Shown here piece by piece: positions 42,098 to 51,469 of a stretch of DNA of 64,000 nt (positions are counted from its first letter, which is position 1; every line of letters starts with the position of its first letter). The stretch is from contig NZ_CP030848.1 in assembly GCF_008274825.1 (NCBI RefSeq), forward strand, positions 4,215,618 to 4,279,617. The letters are read 5' to 3'. The notes under the pieces were generated by a model. The model had not been told where the DNA came from. It ran no database searches and was given only the letters and a program-made list of their open reading frames with translations. Both the position numbers and the translations under genes were made by a program. The stretch comes from Sphingobacterium hotanense (GTDB lineage Bacteria > Bacteroidota > Bacteroidia > Sphingobacteriales > Sphingobacteriaceae).

Positions 42098-42748
42098 CTA
42101 AAACAGATTTTGAATAGCCTTCAATTGTATTTTTGTCAAATCTTCAACAACAAGGTGCGCCTTGCTGAGCTCCTTGGGCGAGCCTATTCCAATGGCTTTC
42201 ATGGTCGCGCGCAATGCTGCTTCGACACCTGCACTTGCATCTTCGAAGACCACACAGCCGCTCGGTGAAATATGCAACATCTCGGCTCCCTTCAAGAAAA
42301 CTTCAGGGTCGGGTTTCGATTTACTGACCACATTGCCATCTACGATGGCATCAAAATAAGGCGTTAGCCCTGTGTTATCCAAGATTAGCTGTGCGTTTTT
42401 GCTTGCGGAGCCTAATGCGATCCTAATCTGATTCGTCCGAAGCTCTTCCAACAGCTCAAATGAGCCGGGCAGTACTTCATCCGCCTTCATTTCGGAGATC
42501 ATTTCCACATACCAGCTGTTCTTTAAACTGGCAAGTTCATCCTGTCGTTCTTGAGGGAAATCCAGACCGCCCCATGCGAGTATTTTCTTCAAACTCTCCA
42601 CGCGGCTGATGCCCTTAAGCTCTTCATTTTGAAGCTCCTTAAAGTCAAACCCTAACGAGTTTGCTAATTGCTTCCAGGCGAGGTAATGGTATTTAGCGGT
42701 GTCGACCAACACACCGTCCAGATCAAATAAACATGCTTGCAATCCCAT
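42098..42748 (-). CDS. pgmB: Beta-phosphoglucomutase
   Basis: A HAD-superfamily enzyme of 216 residues that converts beta-D-glucose-1-phosphate to glucose-6-phosphate. Motif 1 is LFDLDGVLVDT with nucleophile Asp9 and acid/base Asp11; motif 2 has the Ser in LGSASKNA; motif 3 Lys is near SKSKPDPEVF; motif 4 is VVFEDASAGVEAA. The cap domain has KGISRVESLKKILAWGG, the beta-PGM-type substrate loop. It sits between the GH13 enzyme (9 bp) and GH65 phosphorylase (21 bp), completing the pathway from maltose to glucose-6-phosphate. Confidence 0.94.
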   Translation of the reverse strand: MGLQACLFDLDGVLVDTAKYHYLAWKQLANSLGFDFKELQNEELKGISRVESLKKILAWGGLDFPQERQDELASLKNSWYVEMISEMKADEVLPGSFELLEELRTNQIRIALGSASKNAQLILDNTGLTPYFDAIVDGNVVSKSKPDPEVFLKGAEMLHISPSGCVVFEDASAGVEAALRATMKAIGIGSPKELSKAHLVVEDLTKIQLKAIQNLF

Positions 42749-42757
42749 CTTAAACTA

Positions 42758-44593
42758 TTATTTTAACTCGAATACCTGTGTGCTAACCGCTGGGATATCC
42801 AACTCTTCTAAGTTTTCAATATTGGCCCCAGTCACGACATTGGTTGCTTGCGTATATTGACCTATGCCCTCTTGATAGCGCTTGGTTTGAAGCTTTACAC
42901 TTTCCTGCTTGCTATTCATGATCACCATTACGCGTTTATCATCATTGTAGCGGAAATAAACATAGATACCGTCTTCGGGTATAAATTGCAGCATCTTCCC
43001 GTCTTGAAGAACCGGATTGTTCTTGCGATAATTCGCTAGTGTTTTAACATAGTTAAATGCTTCATTCTCTTTTTCAGTACGTCCGGCAGCAGTAAACTTA
43101 TTGGCTTTATCGTTCTTCCATCCGCCTGGAAAGTCTTCACGTACAAGACCGTCAGGACTGGCAAAGTTTTTCATCAGAATCTCTGTTCCATAATACAGTT
43201 GCGGGATGCCGCGCGTCGTCAATAACCACGCAATACCTGATTTATACTTATTGAAATCCTCACCTACGACAGATAAGAAACGGCTTAAATCATGGTTGTC
43301 TAAGAATACGACATTACGATAAGGGTCTTCGTACATAAAGTCGCTGGCAAATGTATTGTAAAGACGGACTACGCCGTCCATCCATCCGAACTTCCCATTC
43401 AGGGCTTCATTGATTGCCCAATAGGCTTGGAAATCCGTCACCCCCTGCAACTTGGTATCAATACCCTGGCTGATCTTGTCGGCTTTGGTAAAGTAAGCCT
43501 GATTCGGAATTCCATGTACCCATGTTTCACCGAAATAGGTCATCTTAGGATATTCCGCATCGATTGCTTTTCCCCATTCTGCCATAAAGCCTAAATCGTT
43601 GTATGCGTAGGTATCTAAGCGGAACCCATCGATGCCCATCTCCTCGATCCACCAAATATGACTTTGAGTGATATAATTTTTAACATATGGATTATGCTGA
43701 TTCATATCCGGCATATGCCTATCAAACCAACCATTCAACATGATGTCCTTATCCGCCTTCGCCGCATAAGGATCCATATGCACTTGCTCGCGGTAATTAG
43801 TTTTGGTAAAGCTGTCCCATTGATGTACCCAGTCTTTCATCGGCATATCCTTTACCGTAAAATGCTCCGTTCCGAAATGATTATGCACTAGGTCCTGAAT
43901 CATTTTGATGCCTCGCTTGTGGCATTCCTCAATCAACTTACGGTATGCCTCATTACCACCAAACCGAGGATCAACATAATAGCTTTCAGTATTTGCATAA
44001 CCATGGTAGGAGGTCAACGGCTGATCATTGGTCAATACTGGATTTAGCCATAAAGCTGTGACGCCAAGCTCTTCCAGATAATCGAGATTATTGATGATTC
44101 CTTGTAAATCGCCGCCATGACGATGGTACATGCTATCCCTATTTAGGGATTGGTCGGCCATCCCTTTAATACGATCATTGGAAGGGTCGCCATTGGCAAA
44201 GCGATCCGGCATAATGAGATAGACAAAGTCTGATGCATCAACGCCTTGGAGGGCGCGCTTAGCGGCATCTCGCGCTTTTAGCTCATATGCTTTCACATAA
44301 TCTTTCTTTCCTTTTTCTTGGAATACCAAAGAAACCTTTCCAGCTTTTGCATCTGGATGTATCTTGAGGTCCAAGAATAGATAGTTCGGGTTTTCTACCT
44401 GCTGTTGTTTGATTAGCTCAACACCGGGGTAGTCGATACGGACTGTTTTTTTAGAGATGTTATTGCCATAGATCAATAATTGAACATTGGGATTATTCAT
44501 TCCAACCCACCAGTTCAATGGTTCAATACGATATACCTGCGCAAAGGAGGCTAGATGTATGAAAATAAAGATAATGGCAATAACGATCCTCAT
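42758..44593 (-). CDS. GH13 alpha-glucan hydrolase, neopullulanase/cyclomaltodextrinase-like (SusA-like)
   Basis: 611 residues with a signal peptide (1-18, SFAQ), so probably periplasmic. Residues about 20-105 form the N-terminal beta-domain typical of cyclomaltodextrinases and neopullulanases. The catalytic barrel has IMPDRFANGDPSND (calcium region), the nucleophile Asp327 in DGFRLDTYAY, the acid/base Glu356 in YFGETW, and the transition-state stabiliser Asp435 in LDNHD. It would cut imported maltodextrins to maltose and glucose. It corresponds in place to SusA of the Bacteroides starch system, 13 bp downstream of the susE-like gene. Confidence 0.92.
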   Translation of the reverse strand: MRIVIAIIFIFIHLASFAQVYRIEPLNWWVGMNNPNVQLLIYGNNISKKTVRIDYPGVELIKQQQVENPNYLFLDLKIHPDAKAGKVSLVFQEKGKKDYVKAYELKARDAAKRALQGVDASDFVYLIMPDRFANGDPSNDRIKGMADQSLNRDSMYHRHGGDLQGIINNLDYLEELGVTALWLNPVLTNDQPLTSYHGYANTESYYVDPRFGGNEAYRKLIEECHKRGIKMIQDLVHNHFGTEHFTVKDMPMKDWVHQWDSFTKTNYREQVHMDPYAAKADKDIMLNGWFDRHMPDMNQHNPYVKNYITQSHIWWIEEMGIDGFRLDTYAYNDLGFMAEWGKAIDAEYPKMTYFGETWVHGIPNQAYFTKADKISQGIDTKLQGVTDFQAYWAINEALNGKFGWMDGVVRLYNTFASDFMYEDPYRNVVFLDNHDLSRFLSVVGEDFNKYKSGIAWLLTTRGIPQLYYGTEILMKNFASPDGLVREDFPGGWKNDKANKFTAAGRTEKENEAFNYVKTLANYRKNNPVLQDGKMLQFIPEDGIYVYFRYNDDKRVMVIMNSKQESVKLQTKRYQEGIGQYTQATNVVTGANIENLEELDIPAVSTQVFELK

Positions 44594-44606
44594 ATTTGTT
44601 TGTTGT

Positions 44607-45623
44607 TTAGTTTTTTACGATTGTATAAGTTAAAGCAGTCGGGTTCATGGTCACGGTGTAGTTTCCAGTTTCCGTAATCGCGATATCGGCGCCGCCCAAT
44701 GTCAATGTACCTCCACTGCCACCTAGGTTGGTTCCCCAATCGTGGTTTCTACGGAACTTGAATTTACCTGGATTAAGAACAGTCTGAAGTACCCAGTTTC
44801 CAGCGCCATCATTTACGAATTTCATGTCTGCATCAACCGACCAGTTCGAATTTGGAACCGCATCCCCGATCATGCCCCATGTCGCTGCCGTCTCCATCGT
44901 CCAGGTATTGCTGTTCATATCCATAGTGATCAACACGGTGCCCTCGGCAATAGACTTAAAGTTGCCTCCTGTTGGGCTAATAGTTCCGTTGCCACCATCT
45001 CCGTAGTTCACATTCCAGTTCTTCGCAGGCGTAATTTTGAACTCCGAATCTTTGGCCGGGAAGCGTAGGATACCGGTATAAATACCGTTGCCTGTAGGTG
45101 AGATCAAACTATCGGCCGTTGCAGGGTTCCATCCCTGATAAGCTCCCGGTAGATAGATCCATGAAGTCAATGGAATAGGTTTAGTATTGATATTGACCAC
45201 ATTACTGTAAACTGCAACGCTATTTGATATTGCCGACTTCAGACGAACTTCTACATCTGAGTTTTCATCAAATGATAGGTTCATAGCCGACACAAGATTA
45301 TTTAGCTCAAGCCCGGTATAAGATTTCGTAGTCACTCCGTTTTCTAGTACGACCTCTCTTGCTGGCGTAAAGTTGGTTCCTTTCAATCCAAATTGAAGAG
45401 AATAAGTAATTCCAGCATTATAGCCGAAATCAGAAAGCGTATGGTTAAACTCAATCACCTTGTCGTTCAAGGTTGCTTTCGATAATGCAACAGATGTTGC
45501 TGAGCTCGTCAGGTTACCTGATTGCCCGTCTTTTGCTATTGTTTTTACTTCATCCTTTTCGCATGAAATGAACATCAGGCTACTCAGGCAGAATAATATC
45601 AGAAGTCTATTAATAAGGTTCAT
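44607..45623 (-). CDS. SusE/SusF-like starch-binding outer-membrane lipoprotein
   Basis: 338 residues with a lipoprotein signal (FISC, Cys21). Residues about 35-140 form the SusE N-terminal Ig-like domain (LSKATLNDKVIEFNHTLSDFGY ... LNNLVSAMNLSF). Two starch-binding modules follow (about 150-235 and 240-338): WIYLPGAYQGWNPATADSL and WGMIGDAVPNSNWSVDADMKFV, each with the tryptophans that stack on glucan. SusE/F proteins hold starch at the cell surface but do not hydrolyse it. It has two modules like Bacteroides SusE, not three like SusF. It lies 17 bp after susD. Confidence 0.9.
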   Translation of the reverse strand: MNLINRLLILFCLSSLMFISCEKDEVKTIAKDGQSGNLTSSATSVALSKATLNDKVIEFNHTLSDFGYNAGITYSLQFGLKGTNFTPAREVVLENGVTTKSYTGLELNNLVSAMNLSFDENSDVEVRLKSAISNSVAVYSNVVNINTKPIPLTSWIYLPGAYQGWNPATADSLISPTGNGIYTGILRFPAKDSEFKITPAKNWNVNYGDGGNGTISPTGGNFKSIAEGTVLITMDMNSNTWTMETAATWGMIGDAVPNSNWSVDADMKFVNDGAGNWVLQTVLNPGKFKFRRNHDWGTNLGGSGGTLTLGGADIAITETGNYTVTMNPTALTYTIVKN

Positions 45624-45640
45624 AATTTCTAGTATTAATG

Positions 45641-47221
45641 TTAATAGCCTTGGTTTTGCGTTAAGTTGGTATTGGCAATAACATCAGATGATGGTAACGG
45701 AAGGAGCGCTCTGAAATCAGCGATAGATCTTCCGTCTTTAACTCCACCTTTCCATGGCCATATGTAATTGCCACCTGTGAATTTCCCAAAACGAATTAAG
45801 TCTGTTCTGCGATATCCTTCAAAGTATAGCTCTCTCGCGCGCTCATTTAAGATATCATCCAGCGTAATTGCCGATGCGTTGCCACTGGCATTACCATAAG
45901 CTCTAGCTCTCACTTGGTTGAAGTATCCTAATGCTTGTGAAGTAGAACCTCCGGATCCGCCACGTAGTACCGCCTCCGCATACATCAAATACACATCTGC
46001 CAATCGGAATAGCGGGAAGTCTAAGGAGCTGAATGTTCCTCCTTGCGAAGCACCAGGCGTACCGTTTGATTTCACATTTTTAAACTTCGTTACGCGAAGG
46101 CCATCTTTAAACTCACCTAGCTCATCATTCTCTAGCTTGTCGCCAAAGAACATCGCTCGTTTATCGGTGTTGCCGCTATAATCCGGGAAAGCGGTAGGAA
46201 GTGCTTTCGTAGCGCGATTACCCCCCCAGCCACCAGTAGGAACTCCATATGAAGCAGGTCCCATCTCACCATTGATCAGTGAGTTGATCAAGAAGGTCGT
46301 ACCACCATAGTTTCTGGTTTTTACGCCATCATAATTGATGGTAAAGATGATTTCATCTTTGCTCGTCACATAGTTATCTTCTAAGAATAAGTTCGCATAA
46401 TTGCTCGTTAAAGCATATCCTCCGTTGATAATCTTATTCGCATAAGTAATTGCTTCGGTGTATTTAGCAGTTCCTGTGTACACCTGCGCATTCAAGTATA
46501 ATCTTGTTAACAAGGTCCAAACCGCCCCCTGATCTGCACGCCCGTATTCGTTCTGCTTTGGTGCTTTCATCAACGGTTCGATCTCCAACAATTCCTTCTC
46601 CACATAATTGAACAGGTCGGGACGTTTGATCTGGTTAGGAGAGACTTTACCTATCAGATTTTCCTCGGTTACAAAAGGAGGATTACCGAATAAATCTAGC
46701 AACACCCAATATTGGTAAGCTCTGACGAATCTCGCCTCTGCACGATAAGCGTCAATCTCCGCAGTATTAGTTATTCCTCTGGCAGACAGCTTGTCTGGCG
46801 TGCTTTCACGAAGGAACTCGTTTGCCACGGTGATGGTGTAGATACAGCGGGTGTATAGTCCTTTGACCATGATATTATCTGCGTCGGGAGTACCATAAAC
46901 CATGTCAGGAACGCCAGGGTCATTCCAGCCACATAAGGTTTCATCTGATGTTAATTGCTGAATATTCCAATACAGACGCAAGAAATCAGATTGGCCGGCA
47001 TCAATACCTGCTAGATCACTTGCTCCTTCGCCACCACCAGAAGTCATCGACAGACTGCCATACACTTTTAGGAAAGCTTCTTTATAACCTTGCTCAGATC
47101 CATAAACCTGATCTGCAGTAATATCATTCTTTGGGCTTAAGTTCAATAAGTCTTCACTACATGAAGAAACAGACAAGATCAGCATGCTGCCCCAAATCGT
47201 ATTTTTTATTAATCTTTTCAT
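45641..47221 (-). CDS. susD: SusD/RagB-family glycan-binding outer-membrane lipoprotein
   Basis: 526 residues with a lipoprotein signal (LSVSSC, Cys21) and the SusD start DLLNLSPKNDITADQVYGSE. The alpha-helical TPR core contains AEARFVRAYQYWVLLDLFGNPPFVTE, GAVWTLLTRLYLNAQVYTG and the C-terminal FRLADVYLMYAEAVLRGG, FNQVRARAYG, ILNERARELYFEGYRRTDLIRFGKFTGG. It forms the lid on the SusC transporter and binds alpha-glucan at the cell surface. Co-transcribed with susC (17 bp) and susE (17 bp). Substrate assignment to starch/maltodextrin comes from the neighbouring GH13 and GH65 genes. Confidence 0.95.
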   Translation of the reverse strand: MKRLIKNTIWGSMLILSVSSCSEDLLNLSPKNDITADQVYGSEQGYKEAFLKVYGSLSMTSGGGEGASDLAGIDAGQSDFLRLYWNIQQLTSDETLCGWNDPGVPDMVYGTPDADNIMVKGLYTRCIYTITVANEFLRESTPDKLSARGITNTAEIDAYRAEARFVRAYQYWVLLDLFGNPPFVTEENLIGKVSPNQIKRPDLFNYVEKELLEIEPLMKAPKQNEYGRADQGAVWTLLTRLYLNAQVYTGTAKYTEAITYANKIINGGYALTSNYANLFLEDNYVTSKDEIIFTINYDGVKTRNYGGTTFLINSLINGEMGPASYGVPTGGWGGNRATKALPTAFPDYSGNTDKRAMFFGDKLENDELGEFKDGLRVTKFKNVKSNGTPGASQGGTFSSLDFPLFRLADVYLMYAEAVLRGGSGGSTSQALGYFNQVRARAYGNASGNASAITLDDILNERARELYFEGYRRTDLIRFGKFTGGNYIWPWKGGVKDGRSIADFRALLPLPSSDVIANTNLTQNQGY

Positions 47222-47238
47222 GAATTTCTTATTTAATG

Positions 47239-50202
47239 TTAAAACCCGAAGTTCAATCCTAATGAATAAACTCTTGGTCTTGGATATAGCGTATAGTCAA
47301 TACCATTGAACAATTCCGGATCAATGCCTTTGTACTTAGAGACTGTGAATACATTCTGAACATTCGCATTGATCATCATTGTCACCGTTCCTTCTTTATC
47401 TAAGTTTCCGACGTTGTAAACTAAACCTAGATTGTCCATACGTAGGAAGGATGCATTGTTGATGTAGTAATCGCTTGAGTATTGGTTATTATTAAAATTC
47501 GTGTTGTATATATCCGTTGTTGCGTTATTGATGAAGCCCGAAGGATTTAAAATATTACGAGCCACGCCGAAGTTGGAAGAAATATTATCATAAACATAGT
47601 TTCCGAAGCTTGCTCTCAATACCGTATTCAACGTTAAGCGTTTGTAGTTGATGGATGTTGTGAAACCCATAAAGTAATCTGGTGCCGGTTTTTGATAATA
47701 ATACCGGTCGGCAGGAGTAACAGCGCCGTCGCCATTCAGATCTTCATATACGCCTTCTAACGGATTCCCTTGCTGATCATAAACTTGCTTGTAAACATAG
47801 TATTGGAATGGTGCCAAACCTACTGTATGGTATTGGATCACATTACCTGTACCACCGGTAATCCAACCTGCTGCCAACTGATATCCTGGGTTATCATTCA
47901 AGGTTAGATTAGTCACCTTGCTTTCATTAACCGTCATATTGAAACCTAAGTCCCAATTGAAGTTTTCTGACTTCACAGCCTGAATATTGATGCTACCCTC
48001 AATACCGCGATTCTCCATGTTACCAACGTTAGTCAATAATTGGTTACTGTAGTTCGTTCCTACAGAGATTTCCGTCGTTGCCAACAAATCCTTTGTTTTC
48101 TTATGATAAGCATCGATTGCACCATAGATGCGTCCTCCCCAGAATCCATAGTCTAAACCGATGTTAGTTGTCGCTGTAGATTCCCAACGGAGAGTTTTAT
48201 CATATGCAATTGGCGAATACACATGGTAGAATTGGTCGCCGATTTGATATTGCGCCTCATTCGTACTGTAGTAGTAAACCGGGATATAACCATAGTTCGT
48301 AATACCATCTTTATTTCCAGTCTCGCCATAGCTTAAACGAAGCTTTAAGTCAGATACACTGTGGTTATCCTTTAGGAAGTTCTCTCCTTTAATCCGCCAT
48401 GTAAATGCTGCTGAAGGAAAAATACCCCAACGTCCGTCCGGATTAAATTTGGAAGACCCATCCGCACGAATGGTACCGGATAGGATATATCGGTCAGCAA
48501 AAGAGTAGATCAATCTTCCATAGTAAGAAAGCAATCTATTCTGTGGAACATTGTCCACATGCACTGGCGTAGTGATTATATCGCCATGCGCGTTATAAGA
48601 ATTGAAGTTGTAGTTTGTCTCTTTATTATCGTAATAGCCATATCCTGCTGTTACGTTGATATTGCTATTGATACTTTCAATGTCTTTAACGTAGTTCAGA
48701 TATCCCTCGATAAAGGTATTGTTCTGTCTGCCTCTATAGCGTTGAAAGAAGCCTTTGTTTGCAAAGTTTGATGCTGCAAAATCAGGAATGCTGGTGGCAC
48801 CTTTACCTGAAGCGATATCATAACCGACATTAATATTCGCGTGTAACTCCGGAAGGAAGTGGAAAGAATAATCCAATTGCGCATTACCGATACTTCTACC
48901 CGCAGCCGCTCTATTACCATAGTTCTCTAACAAGGACACCGGGTTTCTTGGGGACAAGGAATTCGGAACTGCGCCCTCTTGCCATTCGAAGAACCCACCA
49001 TACGGACTGTTCGGATCATATACATTTTGAGTAGGGTCGAATACAATGGCAGAACCAATCGCTCCTGTATTTGCAAACTCTTGATTCGTCAATGTACCTT
49101 TAAAGTTGATATCCAATTTCAAGTGATTGTCAAAGAAACGAGGAGAGATATTTACCCCTGCGGTTCCTCTTCTTAGCATATCCGTCTTTAAGATCCCTGC
49201 TTGCTCCAAATATCCGATGGAAACACGATAAGGCATATTTTTTACACCGCCCGACAGCGAGATGTTGTTATCTGTGGTAAACGCATTGTGATAAATCAAG
49301 TCTTGCCAATCTGTATTTGCCGATCCTACTAAGCCTTTCTGCGTTGCAGTTCCATATTCATTCACATAAGAACGCACCTGATCAGCCGTTAGGACATCCA
49401 CTTGATTTGCGATAGTCGATAGAGAGTTCACTGTTGAGAGATTCAGCTTCGGTCTGCCCATCTTGCCCTTTTTAGTTGTAATCAAGATGACACCGTTAGA
49501 TGCTCTAGAACCGTAGATAGCTGTCGCATTCGCATCTTTTAAGATGGTCATCGATTCGATATCATTCGGATTGATAAGCGAAAGTGGGTTTGCAGCTCCT
49601 GATACATTCTCACCACTTAGTGGGTTTCCATCAACAACGATTAACGGGTTGTTACTTGCGGATAATGAAGCACCACCGCGCACACGGATCGTACTTCCTG
49701 CACCCGGCGCTCCCCCATTGGAGGTAATAGAAACACCCGACACCTTACCTTGAATCAATTGATCCGGAGAAGTGATTGCGCCCTTTTGAAAGTCCTTCGA
49801 TTGCACATTGGAAACCGCACCGGTCACATGCTTACGCTCGACCGCGCCATAACCAATCACCACAACCTCACCGATTTCAGCGGCATTAGAAGATAAAGTG
49901 AAGTTTAAACTTTGCGAAGCCGTCAGGTTTATGCTTTGTTCCGAGCTGGCGTGGCCAACATAGGACGCCTGTACGATCATAGCCCCCGCATTTATTCCTT
50001 GCAATACATAGTTCCCGGACTCATCCGTTGAAACCTGCATGTTTGTTCCTTTAATACTTACCGTCGCTCCAGCAAGCTCCTTACCCGCATCATCTACCAC
50101 TTTCCCCGAAAGCTGTAAATTCTGTTGAGCCGAAACAAATTGAAAACTGAAGATGAAGATAACTATTAGCCGGAAGTGCCAATTGTAAAAATCCCTAACC
50201 AT
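47239..50202 (-). CDS. susC: SusC/RagA-family TonB-linked outer-membrane transporter
   Basis: 987 residues. Signal peptide (1-25, VSAQ), carboxypeptidase-regulatory-like domain (about 29-110), then the SusC plug signature VVVIGYGAVERKHVTGAVSNVQSKDF, GKVSGVSITSNGGAPGAGSTIRVRGGASLSASNNPLIVVDG and SIEYES-type block NDIESMTILKDANATAIYGSRASNGVILITTKKG, then a large barrel ending PRVYSLGLNFGF. It imports alpha-glucan oligosaccharides with its SusD lid and TonB energy. First gene of a six-gene operon reading leftward to 39767. About 430 bp of control DNA with a LacI-type palindrome lie upstream. Confidence 0.96.
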   Translation of the reverse strand: MVRDFYNWHFRLIVIFIFSFQFVSAQQNLQLSGKVVDDAGKELAGATVSIKGTNMQVSTDESGNYVLQGINAGAMIVQASYVGHASSEQSINLTASQSLNFTLSSNAAEIGEVVVIGYGAVERKHVTGAVSNVQSKDFQKGAITSPDQLIQGKVSGVSITSNGGAPGAGSTIRVRGGASLSASNNPLIVVDGNPLSGENVSGAANPLSLINPNDIESMTILKDANATAIYGSRASNGVILITTKKGKMGRPKLNLSTVNSLSTIANQVDVLTADQVRSYVNEYGTATQKGLVGSANTDWQDLIYHNAFTTDNNISLSGGVKNMPYRVSIGYLEQAGILKTDMLRRGTAGVNISPRFFDNHLKLDINFKGTLTNQEFANTGAIGSAIVFDPTQNVYDPNSPYGGFFEWQEGAVPNSLSPRNPVSLLENYGNRAAAGRSIGNAQLDYSFHFLPELHANINVGYDIASGKGATSIPDFAASNFANKGFFQRYRGRQNNTFIEGYLNYVKDIESINSNINVTAGYGYYDNKETNYNFNSYNAHGDIITTPVHVDNVPQNRLLSYYGRLIYSFADRYILSGTIRADGSSKFNPDGRWGIFPSAAFTWRIKGENFLKDNHSVSDLKLRLSYGETGNKDGITNYGYIPVYYYSTNEAQYQIGDQFYHVYSPIAYDKTLRWESTATTNIGLDYGFWGGRIYGAIDAYHKKTKDLLATTEISVGTNYSNQLLTNVGNMENRGIEGSINIQAVKSENFNWDLGFNMTVNESKVTNLTLNDNPGYQLAAGWITGGTGNVIQYHTVGLAPFQYYVYKQVYDQQGNPLEGVYEDLNGDGAVTPADRYYYQKPAPDYFMGFTTSINYKRLTLNTVLRASFGNYVYDNISSNFGVARNILNPSGFINNATTDIYNTNFNNNQYSSDYYINNASFLRMDNLGLVYNVGNLDKEGTVTMMINANVQNVFTVSKYKGIDPELFNGIDYTLYPRPRVYSLGLNFGF

Positions 50203-50327
50203 AATTTTATTTTTTGTTTATAATCGGCAGACGTACATTGTCTCCCTTTTGGTTGACTACTAAATTATTGTAGAAAGTTTATAAAAAAAAGAGTTTTCTG
50301 ATTTTTTTATTTTTATACAAAAATATG

Positions 50328-50335
50328 CATTTTAT
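50328..50335 (-). promoter_or_regulatory. Candidate -7 box for susC
   Basis: TATTTTTG on the minus strand fits TAnnTTTG, about 126 bp before the susC start codon. That would leave a long 5' untranslated leader. No clear -33 TTTG element was found. Confidence 0.35.
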
Positions 50336-50408
50336 TCTTGTAACCTATTGATTTTATTGTATTTACAAAACACTAATCGACTCAAAAACCATAAAAACAT
50401 CCGGGAAT

Positions 50409-50428
50409 ATTCGAGAACGTTCCCGAAT
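50409..50428. promoter_or_regulatory. LacI-type operator palindrome
   Basis: ATTCGAGAACGTTCCCGAAT is a 20-bp palindrome with a single mismatched pair and a central CG, the form recognised by LacI-family dimers. The LacI regulator at 58436-59446 in the same locus is the likely ligand-controlled binder. It lies about 75-100 bp upstream of the candidate susC -7 box. Confidence 0.6.
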
Positions 50429-50599
50429 CAAAACAGCATTTTCTTCTTAAAATCTACTATTTACAGAAAAAAGCTCCCCAAATAATACCGCGAAACAATA
50501 CAGTCTATTTTATCAAAATTGATGTCACGGAAGGCAATCAGGATAAAATAAACCATATAACAGATTAAATCCCCCCGAGAGCCTGCTCTGCTTCGTCCG

Positions 50600-50607
50600 T
50601 AACTTTG
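50600..50607 (+). promoter_or_regulatory. Candidate -7 box for the PhyH gene
   Basis: TAACTTTG fits the Bacteroidota -7 consensus exactly and lies 23 bp before the start codon. A matching -33 element is not obvious. Confidence 0.4.
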
Positions 50608-50630
50608 AGTATAAACCAACTTTATAAATC

Positions 50631-51449
50631 ATGAGCACAAAAACGAATCAAATTCTTGATCAGGTAAAACCTGTATCCGCAGCAGAGACTGCCGAGTTCC
50701 AAGATAACGGACATATTCTCATTCGCGATATACTAGATAGAGAAACTGCGGAGCACTTCCGTGAGGTAATCAGTCAAGCGGCCGACAAGCATAATGAAGA
50801 AAAAAGAAAGCTGGAAGACCGGGACACCTATGGCAAAGCCTTTTTACAGATCATGAACCTTTGGCGCGTCGATGAGGAAGTGAAGAAGTTTGTGATGGCG
50901 AAGCGTTTCGCGAAGATCGCCGCTGACCTATTGGGTGTTGAAAATGTGAGGCTCTACCATGATCAGGCCTTATTCAAAGAAGCTGGCGGCGGCCCGACGC
51001 CATGGCATCAAGATCAAAACTATTGGCCATTGGACACCAACAATACGATCACCATGTGGATGCCACTAGTCGATATTCCCAATCCAGAGATGGGTATGCT
51101 GACCTTTGCCACAGGTTCTCACAAGCAAAACAACGTATCGGATGTTATTATTTCGGATGAATCGGAAAAAACATTCTCCGAATACGTCAAAGAAAACAAC
51201 TTCCCTGTCGTTCATCCCGACTACATGAATGCGGGTGACGCCACATTCCACTATGGCTATACGATTCACAATGCACCGGGCAACTCCTCGGACAAGATGC
51301 GCGCCGTCATGACGATCATCTACTATGCGGATGGCGCTAAAGTAACCCAGCCGAAGCATAAATGGCAGGAGAATGACCGACAGCAATGGCTAATGGGTAA
51401 GGAAGCAGGAAGCTTAGCAGACTCTGAAATTAATCCGCTCTTATTGTAA
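50631..51449 (+). CDS. Phytanoyl-CoA dioxygenase (PhyH) family protein
   Basis: 272 residues, cytoplasmic, an Fe(II)/2-oxoglutarate-dependent oxygenase fold. The iron ligands are His126 and Asp128 in PWHQDQNYW and His213 in GYTIHNAPGN; Arg224 (KMRAVMTIIY) fits the 2-oxoglutarate-binding position. It starts NGHILIRDIL at the usual N-terminal strand. Members hydroxylate acyl chains, small metabolites or sugars. Its place as first gene of the plus-strand half of an alpha-glucan locus, 20 bp before a GH13 gene, suggests a role in modifying a substrate-derived small molecule, but nothing in the sequence shows which. Confidence 0.88.
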   Translation: MSTKTNQILDQVKPVSAAETAEFQDNGHILIRDILDRETAEHFREVISQAADKHNEEKRKLEDRDTYGKAFLQIMNLWRVDEEVKKFVMAKRFAKIAADLLGVENVRLYHDQALFKEAGGGPTPWHQDQNYWPLDTNNTITMWMPLVDIPNPEMGMLTFATGSHKQNNVSDVIISDESEKTFSEYVKENNFPVVHPDYMNAGDATFHYGYTIHNAPGNSSDKMRAVMTIIYYADGAKVTQPKHKWQENDRQQWLMGKEAGSLADSEINPLLL

Positions 51450-51469
51450 AAGCTGAAGGAGAAAAGCAA

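Larger units (their letters stand above)
50203..50630. promoter_or_regulatory. Divergent control region of the glucan utilisation locus
   Basis: 428 bp between the divergent susC and PhyH genes, AT-rich and without a credible gene. It holds a near-perfect 20-bp palindrome (50409-50428), a -7-like box for susC on the minus strand (50328-50335) and one for the PhyH gene (50600-50607). Confidence 0.7.
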
